From the NCBI GenBank assembly GCA_036378495.1, contig DASUWI010000092.1:1-27187 (forward strand): a DNA stretch of 27,187 nt, read 5' to 3'. A program made the position numbers and the translations under genes. Below are positions 1 to 7,788 of the stretch, in pieces. The stretch's first letter is position 1; every line of letters begins with the position of its first letter. This DNA is from JAFALX01 sp036378495 (GTDB lineage Bacteria > Chloroflexota > Dormibacteria > Aeolococcales > Aeolococcaceae). The notes under the pieces were generated by a model, which saw nothing but the letters and a program-made list of their open reading frames with translations, was not told the DNA's origin and made no database searches.

Positions 1-1
1 G

Positions 2-253
2 ACCTGTCGCGATGCGACATCCGGGGCGGAGACGTACGGCGCCGGACGCTATCTCCTCGACACCGCGAAGAGCGCCGATCTCGGCGCGGAGGGCGGTGCG
101 CTGGTGGTTGACTTCAACTTCGCCTATCAGCCCTCGTGCTCGTACGACCCGCGCTGGAGCTGCCCGCTGGCGCCGCGGGAGAACTGGCTGACCGTCCCGA
201 TCCGGGCCGGCGAGCGGCTCCGCGGCGAGCGCCCCTCCGGCGATCGGGCGTAG
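2..253 (+). CDS. DUF1684 family protein, C-terminal fragment
   Basis: An open frame enters from the left edge and ends at TAG 251-253, leaving 83 residues of a C-terminus. The segment has the features I associate with the end of DUF1684 proteins: a TSGAETYGAGRYL stretch near the start, then VVDFNFAYQPSC, YDPRWSCPLAP, ENWL and a final VPIRAGE. The function of DUF1684 is unknown. The start and N-terminal half lie outside the window. The next gene starts 41 bases after this stop and seems to have its own promoter, so the two are probably not co-translated. The family call rests on motif memory. Confidence 0.75.
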   Translation, partial: TCRDATSGAETYGAGRYLLDTAKSADLGAEGGALVVDFNFAYQPSCSYDPRWSCPLAPRENWLTVPIRAGERLRGERPSGDRA

Positions 254-257
254 GGGG

Positions 258-300
258 TTGTCTGGAATTCTTCACCTCATGTAATATTCACGGCGTGAAT
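258..300 (+). promoter_or_regulatory. Putative leaderless promoter and operator of the MarR-DHA2 operon
   Basis: TTGTCT (258-263) is a reasonable -35 and TAATAT (282-287) a strong -10, with an 18-base spacer. Transcription would start near 294-295, at the GTG start codon, so the mRNA would be leaderless. A perfect inverted repeat, ATTCAC-GGC-GTGAAT, covers 286-300, spanning the end of the -10, the predicted start point and the start codon. This is where a MarR dimer would be expected to bind for autorepression. Seen: hexamers and palindrome. Inferred: binding and start point. Confidence 0.6.
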
Positions 301-771
301 GAACGCCAAGCCCTCATCGACCGCCTGGTCGCGGCTCAGCCCCGCCTGCGCCGCCGGCTCATCGACGCGATGGAGCCCGGCCTGCGCGACGTCGGCTCCG
401 AGTTCGAGGGCATCACGGTGCATCAGCTCGAGGTGCTGCGCCGCCTGCTCGAGGGCGAGGCCATGACCATGCGCGAGGTCGCCCAGGTGATGAGCGTCGG
501 CCCCAGCGGCGCCACCCAGCTCGTCGATCGCCTGGAGCACCGCGGCCTGGTCACCCGTGAGCGCGATCCGGCCGACCGCCGCGTCCAGCACGTGGTGGCC
601 ACCGTGCGCGCCCGTTCCGCGGGCAAGGCGTTCAGCACCCGGCTGCGCAGCGCGCTGGACAGCGTCGCCTCCGTCCTCGACGAGGACGAGCTGCGCACGT
701 ACGTGGAGCTCTCGGAACGCGTCGCGGCCGCCCACGCCCACGAGGCCGGCCGGCATCGGAGAACCGCATGA
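295..771 (+). CDS. MarR-family transcriptional regulator
   Basis: This is a 158-residue winged-helix regulator, the usual length for MarR. The helix-turn-helix covers roughly residues 56-80 (MTMREVAQVMSVGPSGATQ) and the wing residues 88-100 (RERDPADRRVQHV, the typical D-x-R-D-x-R-x-like beta hairpin). Flanking helices would form the dimer interface. I chose GTG 295 rather than in-frame codons further upstream because those run through the preceding DUF1684 gene in another frame, and a promoter (-10 at 282-287) lies just before 295. The stop overlaps the exporter start as ATGA (768-771), so the two genes are coupled. By family precedent it represses the exporter until a small-molecule ligand binds; the ligand cannot be read from sequence. 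Confidence 0.9.
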   Translation: MNERQALIDRLVAAQPRLRRRLIDAMEPGLRDVGSEFEGITVHQLEVLRRLLEGEAMTMREVAQVMSVGPSGATQLVDRLEHRGLVTRERDPADRRVQHVVATVRARSAGKAFSTRLRSALDSVASVLDEDELRTYVELSERVAAAHAHEAGRHRRTA

Positions 772-2363
772 GCGTCCAGCTGTCGTCCCGTCAGATCTAC
801 GCCGTGTTCGGCGCGCTCATGCTCGGCATGCTGCTGGCCGCGCTGGATCAGACCATCGTGGCCACATCGCTGCCGACGATCGTCGGCGACCTCGGCGGGC
901 TCAACCAGCTGTCGTGGGTGGTCACGTCGTACCTGCTGGCGTCGACTATCTCGACGCCGCTCTACGGGAAGCTTGGGGACCTGTACGGGCGCAAGGGCCT
1001 GTTCCTGTTGGCGATCGGCATCTTCCTCGCCGGCTCGATGCTCGCCGGCCTCTCGCAGAACATGATCGAGCTCATCGGCTTCCGCGCCATCCAGGGACTG
1101 GGCGCCGGCGGGCTGATGGTGGGAGCGCAGGCGATCATCGGCGACATCGTGTCGCCCCGCGAGCGTGGTCGCTACCAGGGCGTGATGGGCGGTGTGTTCG
1201 CCCTGGCCAGCGTCGTCGGCCCGCTCCTCGGTGGCTTTCTCACCGACTCCGTGTCCTGGCGCTGGATCTTCTACATCAACGTTCCCATCGGCATCGTCGC
1301 GCTCTTCGTCACCGTGACCGTCCTGCACCTGCCGCGGCGTACGGTGCGTCACCGCATCGACTGGCTCGGCGCCACCCTGCTGGCCGCCGGCGCGGCGTCG
1401 CTCATCCTCGTGATGACCTGGGGCGGCACCCAGTACACGTGGGGTTCGCCGGTGATCGTCGGCCTTGCGCTCGCGGGAGTGCTGCTGCTGGGCGCGTTCG
1501 ACGTGGTCGAGCGCCGCGCCACCGAGCCGATCCTGCCCCTGAGCCTCTTCCGGAACAAGGTGTTCGATGTCGCCGGTGGCGTCGGCTTCGTGCTCGGCTT
1601 CGCCATGTTCGGTGCCATCACGTTCCTGCCGGTGTTCCTGCAGCTCGTGGACGGCGCAAGCGCGACCAGCTCCGGGTTGAACCTGCTGCCGCTGATGGGC
1701 GGCCTGCTCAGCGCATCGATCATCAGCGGGCAGCTGATCAGCCGCACGGGCCGCTACAAGATCTTTCCGGTGCTCGGCACGGCACTGTCGGCGCTGAGCG
1801 TGTTCCTGCTGTCCACCATCGATCCGCAGACGTCGCGCGCGGTCATCTCGCTGTACATGGTCGTGCTCGGCGCCGGCCTCGGCCTGGTGATGCAGGTGCT
1901 GATCATCGCGGTGCAGAACGCCGTCCATCACCGCGACCTCGGCGTCGCCACCAGCTCGGCCACGTTCCTGCGCTCGATGGGAGCGTCGTTCGGTGTCTCC
2001 ATCTTCGGCGCGATCTTCAGCAATCAGCTGGCGGGCAACCTGGCGCGCAACCTGCCCGCGGCGGCGCTGCGCGGCGGGGCCATCAACCCCACGTCGCTGC
2101 AGGGCAACCCGGCGGCGCTCGCCCACCTCCCGGCAGCGATCCACACCGGCCTGATCGACTCCGTGTCGCAGTCGCTGCACGTCGTGTTCCTCTCGGCGGT
2201 TCCGGTGCTTGTCCTCGCATTCCTGCTCACGCTGTTCCTGCGCGAGATTCCGCTCCGGACGCGCCAGGAGGGCGCTGTCGCCGCGGGCGAGGCTCTGGGC
2301 ATGCAGGAAGCGGAGGGGTCCACGCTCGCCGGCGACCTCGTCCCAGTGGACGCGGCGAGCTGA
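768..2363 (+). CDS. MFS multidrug efflux transporter, DHA2 (EmrB/QacA-like, 14-TM) family
   Basis: A 531-residue integral membrane protein. The first helix carries the DHA2 motif LDQTIVATSLPTIVGDL (about residues 26-42). The loop after helix 2 has motif A (GKLGDLYGRKG), and helix 5 has the antiporter motif C-like segment GPLLGGFLTD followed by SWRWIFYINVPIG. Length and repeated hydrophobic segments fit the 14-helix drug:H+ antiporters rather than the 12-helix group. The C-terminal ~30 residues are hydrophilic. ATG 768 overlaps the marR stop, with a GGAG ribosome-binding site at 758-761. It should export hydrophobic or cationic compounds using the proton gradient. The substrate is unknown. It converges on the aldo/keto reductase with a 12-base gap and no clear terminator. 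Confidence 0.92.
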   Translation: MSVQLSSRQIYAVFGALMLGMLLAALDQTIVATSLPTIVGDLGGLNQLSWVVTSYLLASTISTPLYGKLGDLYGRKGLFLLAIGIFLAGSMLAGLSQNMIELIGFRAIQGLGAGGLMVGAQAIIGDIVSPRERGRYQGVMGGVFALASVVGPLLGGFLTDSVSWRWIFYINVPIGIVALFVTVTVLHLPRRTVRHRIDWLGATLLAAGAASLILVMTWGGTQYTWGSPVIVGLALAGVLLLGAFDVVERRATEPILPLSLFRNKVFDVAGGVGFVLGFAMFGAITFLPVFLQLVDGASATSSGLNLLPLMGGLLSASIISGQLISRTGRYKIFPVLGTALSALSVFLLSTIDPQTSRAVISLYMVVLGAGLGLVMQVLIIAVQNAVHHRDLGVATSSATFLRSMGASFGVSIFGAIFSNQLAGNLARNLPAAALRGGAINPTSLQGNPAALAHLPAAIHTGLIDSVSQSLHVVFLSAVPVLVLAFLLTLFLREIPLRTRQEGAVAAGEALGMQEAEGSTLAGDLVPVDAAS

Positions 2364-2375
2364 GCCAGAACCGCT

Positions 2376-3341
2376 TCAGCCGAAGATCGCCTCGATCTTC
2401 CCCTTGATCTCCGGGCTCAGCTTGGCCAGCGCCTCGAGCGCACCAAGGTTCTCGTGCACCTGCTCCGGCCGGCTCGCGCCGGTGATCACCGTGGACACGT
2501 TGGGGTTGGACGCGCACCACGCGAGAGCGAGCTGCGCGGTGGTCACCCCCATGTCGCCAGCGAGGTCGCGCAGCTGCCGCACCCTCGCGTTGGAGTCGGG
2601 GTCGGTGAGCAGCTGGCCCAGCCACTCGTACCCTGGAAGCCGCGCGCGGCTCCCCTCCGGGACGCCGTCGATGTACTTGCCGCTCAGCAACCCCGACGAC
2701 AGCGGGCTCCAGATCGTGAGCCCCAGTCCGATGCGGTCGTACAGGGGCGCCAGCTCCTGCTCGACGCGATAGCGCGTGAGCAGGTTGTACTGCGGCTGCT
2801 CCATCGCGGGCTTGTGCAGGTGATGCCGCTCGGCGATGTCCCAGGCCTCGCTGACCGCCTCGGCGCTCCACTCCGATGTGCCCCAGTAGTGCGCGCGGCC
2901 GCTCGTGATGATCTCGTGCATCGCGTACACGGTCTCTTCGATCGGGGTGTCCGGATCAGGACGGTGGCAGAAGATCAGGTCCAGGAAGTCGACGCGCAGG
3001 CGGCGCAGTGAGGCCTCCACCGCCTGGAACAGGTACTTGCGATTCAGCGTGCTCCGCGTGTTGACCGAGTCGAGAATGCCCCAGTAGTACTTGCTGGACA
3101 CCAGATAGGTGTGCCGCGGCCAGCGCAGCTCGGCGATCGCGTCGCCCATGATCGTCTCGGACTCGCCGCCCGCGTAGACCTCGGCGTTGTCGAAGAAGTT
3201 CATGCCCGAGTCGTAGGCGACCGCGAGCGTCTCGCGAGCGACGTCGCCGGCCAGCTGCGAACCGAAGCTGACCCACGAGCCGAAGGAGAGCACGCTGACC
3301 TGCACGCCGTGGCGTCCCAGGTGGCGGTACTGCATCTCCAT
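2376..3341 (-). CDS. Aldo/keto reductase, Kv-beta-like (AKR6/AKR14-type)
   Basis: A 321-residue NADPH-dependent (beta/alpha)8 oxidoreductase. It begins MEMQYRHLGRHGVQVSVLSFGSW, as in the potassium-channel beta-subunit-like aldo/keto reductases. The catalytic tetrad is visible: Asp51 and Tyr56 in FFDNAEVYAGGESE, Lys84 in SSKYYWG and His126 in IFCHRPDP. The NADP-binding end has VSTVITGASRPEQVHENL. I chose ATG 3341, where family similarity begins; the open frame upstream is the antisense of the next gene. A second ATG lies two codons in. TATGCT at 3356-3351 is a possible -10 nine bases before the start. Bacterial relatives reduce aldehydes such as methylglyoxal, but the substrate here is not known. 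Confidence 0.9.
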   Translation of the reverse strand: MEMQYRHLGRHGVQVSVLSFGSWVSFGSQLAGDVARETLAVAYDSGMNFFDNAEVYAGGESETIMGDAIAELRWPRHTYLVSSKYYWGILDSVNTRSTLNRKYLFQAVEASLRRLRVDFLDLIFCHRPDPDTPIEETVYAMHEIITSGRAHYWGTSEWSAEAVSEAWDIAERHHLHKPAMEQPQYNLLTRYRVEQELAPLYDRIGLGLTIWSPLSSGLLSGKYIDGVPEGSRARLPGYEWLGQLLTDPDSNARVRQLRDLAGDMGVTTAQLALAWCASNPNVSTVITGASRPEQVHENLGALEALAKLSPEIKGKIEAIFG

Positions 3342-3389
3342 CGCCGCAGCAGCATACGAGCCGCGGCCCCGGCCAGGCGCGCCGTGACT

Positions 3390-3695
3390 ATGCTCTCGTC
3401 CGTGCAGGACACCCCGGCGCCCGTTCCCGAGCCCGACACTGCGGCGGAATGGGTGGCGCGGCTGGCGCACGAGCTGGGCGTCGAGGCGATGACGCTGCGC
3501 ACCCAGGCCGCGGTGCTGGCGATCGCGCGCGATGTCGCCCACGGCGCGGAGCGGAAGTACGCGCCGCTGGCGTCGTTCGTCGCCGGCCGCCGCGTGGAGT
3601 CCGCGGTGCGCGCGGGGGGCACCGTCGACGATGCGATCGCCGAGGTCACTGCGGCGGTGGCGCGCCTGCTCGACGCTCCGCCGTCCACGCCGTGA
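3390..3695 (+). CDS. DUF6457 domain protein
   Basis: A small protein of about 101 residues, nearly all helical by composition. The core segments AAEWVARLAHELGV, VLAIARDVAHGAERKYAPLASFVAG and VDDAIAEVTAAVARLL resemble DUF6457, which in actinobacteria is commonly next to or fused to MobA-type nucleotidyltransferases. Here a mobA-like gene lies immediately downstream but on the opposite strand, and the two 3' ends overlap by 50 bases. The start is uncertain: ATG 3390, GTG 3384 and GTG 3402 are all in frame. TATGCT at 3389-3394 would serve as a -10 seven bases before GTG 3402, matching the leaderless pattern elsewhere in the window. The biochemical role is unknown; a link to molybdenum-cofactor maturation is inferred from context. 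Confidence 0.75.
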   Translation: MLSSVQDTPAPVPEPDTAAEWVARLAHELGVEAMTLRTQAAVLAIARDVAHGAERKYAPLASFVAGRRVESAVRAGGTVDDAIAEVTAAVARLLDAPPSTP

Positions 3696-4251
3696 CGTCG
3701 TCAGGCGTGTTGAGATTGCGCGCAAATCCGTCGCCGGCCCCGGCCGCTCCCGCGCTGACGTAACAGACCCGAAGCGCTCGCAGCGCGCGGTGAACGGATG
3801 TGTCGGACGACTCCAGCGCCGCGGTCAGCGCGGGAAGCGCGGATCGTGCGTACACCGCGTGCAGCGGTTCCACGCCGCGAGTGCTGCGCGGCACCGCGGC
3901 GTCGTGACCGGCGCAGCGTGCCGCCAGTGTGCGCAACAGTCGTACGTCGGCGTCGGGCATGTCGACCGCGACCACAGCACAGAGGCGCTGCGGAGATGCC
4001 GCCAGGGCGACGACGATGCCCGCAAGCGGCCCGCCGCCCGGCCTCGTGTCCGGCACGGTGACGCAGCCCTCACGCCGCACCGGCGTGGCGCCCGACGCGA
4101 GCAGCACCGTGGTCGCGATCGGCCACAGCCTTGCGATGGCGCGGTCGAGCAAGGAAGCGTCGTCGACCACCACCGCGTTCTTGTCCTGACCCATCCGCCG
4201 CGAACCGCCGCCGCACAGGATCGCCACCGACAGCGGCGCTGCCTCTACCAT
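3646..4251 (-). CDS. mobA: MobA-like molybdenum cofactor guanylyltransferase
   Basis: A 201-residue protein of the nucleotidyltransferase fold. The N-terminal signature AILCGGGSRRMGQDK (about residues 9-23) matches the MobA/MobA-like NTP-binding loop (L-x-G-G-x-S-x-R-M-G-x-D-K) with a Cys-Gly variation. VVAVDMPDADVRLL carries the metal-binding Asp, and RNLNTPDDV near the end is typical for MobA (N-x-N-T-P-x-D). MobA attaches GMP to molybdopterin to make the dinucleotide cofactor of DMSO-reductase-type enzymes; related CoxC/MocA proteins attach CMP instead, and I cannot exclude that. ATG 4251 is chosen because TAGCGT (4264-4259) sits seven bases upstream, a likely leaderless start. It overlaps the DUF6457 gene tail to tail. 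Confidence 0.85.
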   Translation of the reverse strand: MVEAAPLSVAILCGGGSRRMGQDKNAVVVDDASLLDRAIARLWPIATTVLLASGATPVRREGCVTVPDTRPGGGPLAGIVVALAASPQRLCAVVAVDMPDADVRLLRTLAARCAGHDAAVPRSTRGVEPLHAVYARSALPALTAALESSDTSVHRALRALRVCYVSAGAAGAGDGFARNLNTPDDVTAWTAERRAGAPPPQ

Positions 4252-4258
4252 GAGCCGG

Positions 4259-4264
4259 ACGCTA
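4259..4264 (-). promoter_or_regulatory. Putative -10 element of leaderless mobA
   Basis: On the minus strand TAGCGT (a TANNNT match) ends seven bases before the mobA ATG at 4251, which would place the transcription start at the start codon. No convincing -35 was seen. The 73-base gap to the divergent glycosyltransferase therefore probably holds promoters in both directions. Confidence 0.4.
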
Positions 4265-4324
4265 CGCGGTGTGACCCGGGTCCGGAGGCGCTTCGGTCCC
4301 GACGGCATCTGAGGGTGAGGAGCA

Positions 4325-5542
4325 GTGCAGCAGGCCAGCGCAACTATCCAGGCGCGTCGAGACCCTCCGCGGGTGGCGTGGTTCGGCCACGGATCCGGGC
4401 GTCGCGCCGACGGGCTCACGTCGTACAGCCACGAGGTGGTGTCGGCACTGGCCCGGCGCGGTGTCGACGTCTGCTTTTTCTCCTACCGCCGCGACGGGCA
4501 TCTGGCGCCCGTGCAGCGCACGGTCCAGCTCGGATCCGCGCGCTTCAAGACCGTCACCATCCCGGTGCCGGCGACCATGGACGCGATCCGCCGCGAGCTC
4601 GAACGCTTCCGTCCGGACGTCCTGCACCTGTCGTTGAGCCACTCGCTGCTGGACGCGCGCGTGCTGCACCTCGCCCGTGCGCGGGGGCTGGCCACCGTCG
4701 TGACGGTGCACCTGCCGTACGCGCCGGTGGACAGCGGCCGCGGCCGGGTGCTCTACGCGCTGTATCGCTTCCATGCGCGCGCGCTGAAGACGGCGGATCG
4801 CTGCATCGCGCTCAGCGACGATCAGCGTGATCTGCTGCTCTCGGTCGGATGCGATCCCTCGCGCATCGACGTGGTCGGCAACGGCGTGGACACGCAGCTG
4901 ATCAGCCCGGGGCCCTCCCAGGTTCGCGCCGACATCGGAGCGCGGTTCGTGGTCACCTACATCGGGCGCATCGATCCCGAGAAGCGCGTTCCGCAGCTGG
5001 TCGAGGCCTTCCTGGGCATGGGCTGGCCCGGCGATCATGCGCTGCTCATCGCCGGCACCGGCGCCCGCGAGGCCCAGGTCCGGCGGATGACGCGCGACGC
5101 GCCGCAGGTGCGAATGCTCGGCCTTGTCAACGACCGCGAGCGGTGCGTCGACATGTTGCGCGGCACTGACGTGTTCGTGCTTCCCTCAACCGCGGAGGGA
5201 CTGTCACTGTCGATGCTCGAGGCCATGGCGGCGGGATGCGCCGTCATTGCCACCGACGTGGCCGAGGATGGCGCCGCGCTGGGGGACGCGGGCATCCGAA
5301 TTCCCCGTGAGCCACTCGAGCCGGCGCTGACCCAGGCACTCACGCGCCTGCATGACGACGCCGCCCTGCGGGCCGCGCTGGGACGGCGCGCGCGGCAGCG
5401 TGCGCTTGCGGCGTACTCGCTCCACGAGCGGATCGATACGCTGCTGCGCGTCTACGGCGACCTCACCTGTGATCGGCCGGCAGAGCGCAGCCGTGCGGGC
5501 GGGCGCACCGAGGAGGCCGCGCCGATGCGTTCGCCGGCCTGA
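4325..5542 (+). CDS. Glycosyltransferase family 4 (GT-B fold)
   Basis: A 405-residue cytoplasmic or membrane-associated retaining glycosyltransferase. The N-terminal acceptor domain has the glycine-rich loop GRRADGLTSYSHEVVSALARRG. The donor domain has VVGNGVDTQLISPGP, YIGRIDPEKRVPQLVEAF and the family E-x7-E region PSTAEGLSLSMLEAMAAGCAVIATDV (about residues 284-309). The enzyme should transfer a sugar from a nucleotide-sugar to a lipid, glycan or small molecule; the acceptor is not evident and no cell-envelope cluster surrounds it. GTG 4325 is the first start consistent with family similarity, and GAGGG at 4311-4315 is a plausible ribosome-binding site nine bases upstream. It converges on the aldolase gene. 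Confidence 0.88.
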   Translation: MQQASATIQARRDPPRVAWFGHGSGRRADGLTSYSHEVVSALARRGVDVCFFSYRRDGHLAPVQRTVQLGSARFKTVTIPVPATMDAIRRELERFRPDVLHLSLSHSLLDARVLHLARARGLATVVTVHLPYAPVDSGRGRVLYALYRFHARALKTADRCIALSDDQRDLLLSVGCDPSRIDVVGNGVDTQLISPGPSQVRADIGARFVVTYIGRIDPEKRVPQLVEAFLGMGWPGDHALLIAGTGAREAQVRRMTRDAPQVRMLGLVNDRERCVDMLRGTDVFVLPSTAEGLSLSMLEAMAAGCAVIATDVAEDGAALGDAGIRIPREPLEPALTQALTRLHDDAALRAALGRRARQRALAAYSLHERIDTLLRVYGDLTCDRPAERSRAGGRTEEAAPMRSPA

Positions 5543-5608
5543 GGTACAGCTGCTCCTGACCGCACGTCAGCCGGGCGTTGGCTTATCGGCAACAAGGTGC
5601 CGCGTGGT
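5543..5608. other. Convergent intergenic gap with a short inverted repeat
   Basis: The 66 bases between the glycosyltransferase stop and the aldolase stop contain CTGAC-N5-GTCAG (5556-5570). The stem is only five pairs and no T-run follows on either strand, so a bidirectional terminator is possible but weakly supported. Nothing else is seen here. Confidence 0.3.
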
Positions 5609-6595
5609 CTACGCGGCGCGCGCCATCGCGTTGGCCGACGCCCGGCCGGCGAGCGCACTCTGACCCGCGGACGACTGCGCGGAGTCACCACGCCAGGCGT
5701 TCAACGCGGGATCGACGAGCGCACGGCCGAAGGAGAAGCTCAGCTCCCACGGCAGCGGTCCGAGCCGGTTCATCGCAGCGAGGTGGGCTGTGGCGAGCTC
5801 CTCGCCCTGGCCGCCTGAGAGGAACGCGATTCCCGGCACGGCCGACGGCACGGTGCGCCGCAGGATGGTCACGGTTGCCGCGGCCACCTCCTCGACGCCG
5901 GCCTGCCGCGGCGCACCCTTCGCCGAGATGACCATGTTGGGCTTGAGCACTATGCCCTCGAGGAGGATCCCCTGCTCGGCGAGCTGATCGAAGAACGTGT
6001 TCAGCACCGTCTCGGTCACCCCGGCGCAGCGCTCGATGGAGTGGTCGCCGTCCATCAGCACCTCCGGCTCAACGATGGGGACGAGCCCTGCCTCCTGGGC
6101 CAGCGCCGCGTAGCGCGCCATCGCGTGCGCGTTGGCCGCGGTCGCGCGCCGGGTGGGCTGGCCGTCGCCGATGTTGATGACCGCGCGCCACTTGGTGAAC
6201 GCGGCGCCCATCGACGCGTACTCCTCCATGCGCGAGCGCAGGTTGTCGAGGCCCTCGGTGATCGTCTCGCCCGGGGCGTTGGCCAGCGGCTTGGCGCCGG
6301 TGTCCACCTTGATGCCGGGCAGAAGGCCCACCTCTCGCGTCGCCAGCGCGAAGCCGCGCCCGTCGCTGAGGGTGCCGCGGAACACATCGTCGGACAGGAT
6401 CACACCGCTGATCCACTGGGACAGTCCCGGCGTCGTGATCAGCATCTCGCGATAGGCGAGCCGGTTCTCGGCCGACGGCTCCACGCCCACCTTCTCCAGG
6501 CGCTTGTTCATCGTCGTGATGCTCTCGTCGGCGGCGAGGATTCCGCGCCCGCCACCCACCATGGTTCGTGCGATCGTTCGCAGCTGGTCGCTCAT
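5609..6595 (-). CDS. fba: Class I fructose-bisphosphate aldolase (eukaryote-type, PF00274-like)
   Basis: A 328-residue Schiff-base aldolase that cleaves or forms fructose-1,6-bisphosphate, and in the Calvin cycle also sedoheptulose bisphosphate. Family landmarks are present: GRGILAADES with Asp23 (muscle Asp33), Lys96 in GIKVD, Lys135 in TKWR, Glu176/Glu178 in VEPEVL, the Schiff-base Lys218 in VLKPNMV, and LSGGQGEE around residue 259. The animal-type C-terminal Tyr is absent; the tail is Ala/Ser-rich. ATG 6595 is preceded by GGGAG about eight bases upstream, while the longer frame has no family similarity. It lies 80 bases after cbbX on the same strand. TACGAT at 6649-6644 is a possible own promoter, so it may be read both from the cbb operon and alone. 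Confidence 0.92.
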   Translation of the reverse strand: MSDQLRTIARTMVGGGRGILAADESITTMNKRLEKVGVEPSAENRLAYREMLITTPGLSQWISGVILSDDVFRGTLSDGRGFALATREVGLLPGIKVDTGAKPLANAPGETITEGLDNLRSRMEEYASMGAAFTKWRAVINIGDGQPTRRATAANAHAMARYAALAQEAGLVPIVEPEVLMDGDHSIERCAGVTETVLNTFFDQLAEQGILLEGIVLKPNMVISAKGAPRQAGVEEVAAATVTILRRTVPSAVPGIAFLSGGQGEELATAHLAAMNRLGPLPWELSFSFGRALVDPALNAWRGDSAQSSAGQSALAGRASANAMARAA

Positions 6596-6675
6596 CAACA
6601 CACTCCCTCGGTCGCGCACCGGCGCACATTGCCGCTGCGCATGATCGTAGTAGCAGTCACCGCCGCCCCGCAGCG

Positions 6676-7788
6676 CTAGCTGTCGGCCGCCGGCGCCAGC
6701 GCCGGCTCCGTCTCGGGGTTGAACAGGCTGCTCTTGCGGATGTCCTCTTCGTCGATGCGCATGAGGTCTGCCTTGGACAGGAAGCCGCTCTCGCCGGACA
6801 CGAGCCGGCCCGCCTGACGCAGCCGGGCTCGCTCGAGGGCGTTGCGCACGCTCCTCGCGTTGGCGAAGCGCGGCCGGCGCATGCGGATGTCGATCAGATC
6901 ATGGAGCGCCGACTCGGCCTCGGGGGACAGCTCGTAGCGCTGCTCTTTGAGCATGAGCTTCGCGATCGCCATCAGCTCGTCGAGCGTGTAGTTCGGGAAG
7001 TCGATGTGGTGGGCGATTCGCGATCCCATGCCCGGGTTGCTCTGGAAGAACGTTTCCATCCGGTCCTTGTAGCCGGCGAGCACGACGACGACGTCCTGCC
7101 GCTGGTTCTCCATGACCTGCAGCAGTATCTCGATGGACTCCTGTCCGTAGTCGCGCTCGTTCTCCTGCCGATACAGGTAGTAGGCCTCGTCGATGAAGAG
7201 CACGCCGCCCATGGCGCGCTTCAGCACCTCGCGCGTCTTGGGCGCCGTGTGCCCGATGTACTGCCCCACCAGGTCGTCGCGCGTGACGGCGACCAGGTGT
7301 CCCTTGGCCAGATACCCGAGGCGATGGAGGATCGTCGCCATCCGCATCGCCACAGTCGTCTTGCCCGTTCCCGGACTGCCGGTAAAGCTCATGTGCAGAG
7401 TCGGCCGGTCCGACTCGAGACCCGCTTTGCGACGCAGCATGTCGACGATCAGCAGCGACGCGATCTCCCGGATGCGCGTCTTCACCGGCTCCAGCCCGAC
7501 GAGCTCGGTGTCGAGCTCGTGGAGCACGTCGAACACCCGCGTCTCGCGCACCAGCTCGGCGACGTCGACGCCGCCGGCGTCGGAGATCTCGGGCATCGCT
7601 TCGAGCGTGCTCGTGCCCGCCTCAGCGGAGTCCGCGTCGGTGTTGCGAGCCCGCTCGCTGTCGCGGGCACCGCCACGGTTTTCAGGCCGCTTGTCGTCGA
7701 CCGGGGTGTCGTCGGCCGGGGCGCCGGCGCCCGGAGGCGCCGACTTCCCCGGAACCATGTTGAAGGCATGCGAGCCGTTGTCAGCCAT
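6676..7788 (-). CDS. cbbX: CbbX, red-type RuBisCO activase (AAA+ ATPase)
   Basis: A 370-residue AAA+ protein that remodels inhibited red-type RuBisCO, releasing tightly bound sugar phosphates. Walker A is GSPGTGKTT (137-145), Walker B GVLFIDEA (195-202), the pore loop YIGH with Tyr178, and the arginine-finger region NPGMGSRIAHH (251-261). The core from about residue 75 onward is very CbbX-like. Residues 1-75 are a Pro/Asp/Glu/Ser-rich, probably disordered extension not found in CbbX of ~309 residues from Rhodobacter; a hydrophilic tail of about 20 residues ends the protein. ATG 7788 overlaps the cbbS stop as TGATG; GTG 7791 is an alternative. There is no ribosome-binding site close by (GGAGGG is about 20 bases upstream), so translation probably depends on reinitiation after cbbS. 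Confidence 0.95.
   Translation of the reverse strand: MADNGSHAFNMVPGKSAPPGAGAPADDTPVDDKRPENRGGARDSERARNTDADSAEAGTSTLEAMPEISDAGGVDVAELVRETRVFDVLHELDTELVGLEPVKTRIREIASLLIVDMLRRKAGLESDRPTLHMSFTGSPGTGKTTVAMRMATILHRLGYLAKGHLVAVTRDDLVGQYIGHTAPKTREVLKRAMGGVLFIDEAYYLYRQENERDYGQESIEILLQVMENQRQDVVVVLAGYKDRMETFFQSNPGMGSRIAHHIDFPNYTLDELMAIAKLMLKEQRYELSPEAESALHDLIDIRMRRPRFANARSVRNALERARLRQAGRLVSGESGFLSKADLMRIDEEDIRKSSLFNPETEPALAPAADS

Noticed and set aside
423..2180. A 585-codon minus-strand frame opposite marR and the exporter.
   Set aside because: The translation is rich in Arg, His, Asp and Gln without hydrophobic core; it is a shadow of the membrane protein gene.
2359..2380. GCTGA...TCAGC inverted repeat between the exporter and aldo/keto reductase stops as a terminator.
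   Set aside because: Only five pairs with a 12-base loop and no T-run; the match mostly consists of the two stop codons.
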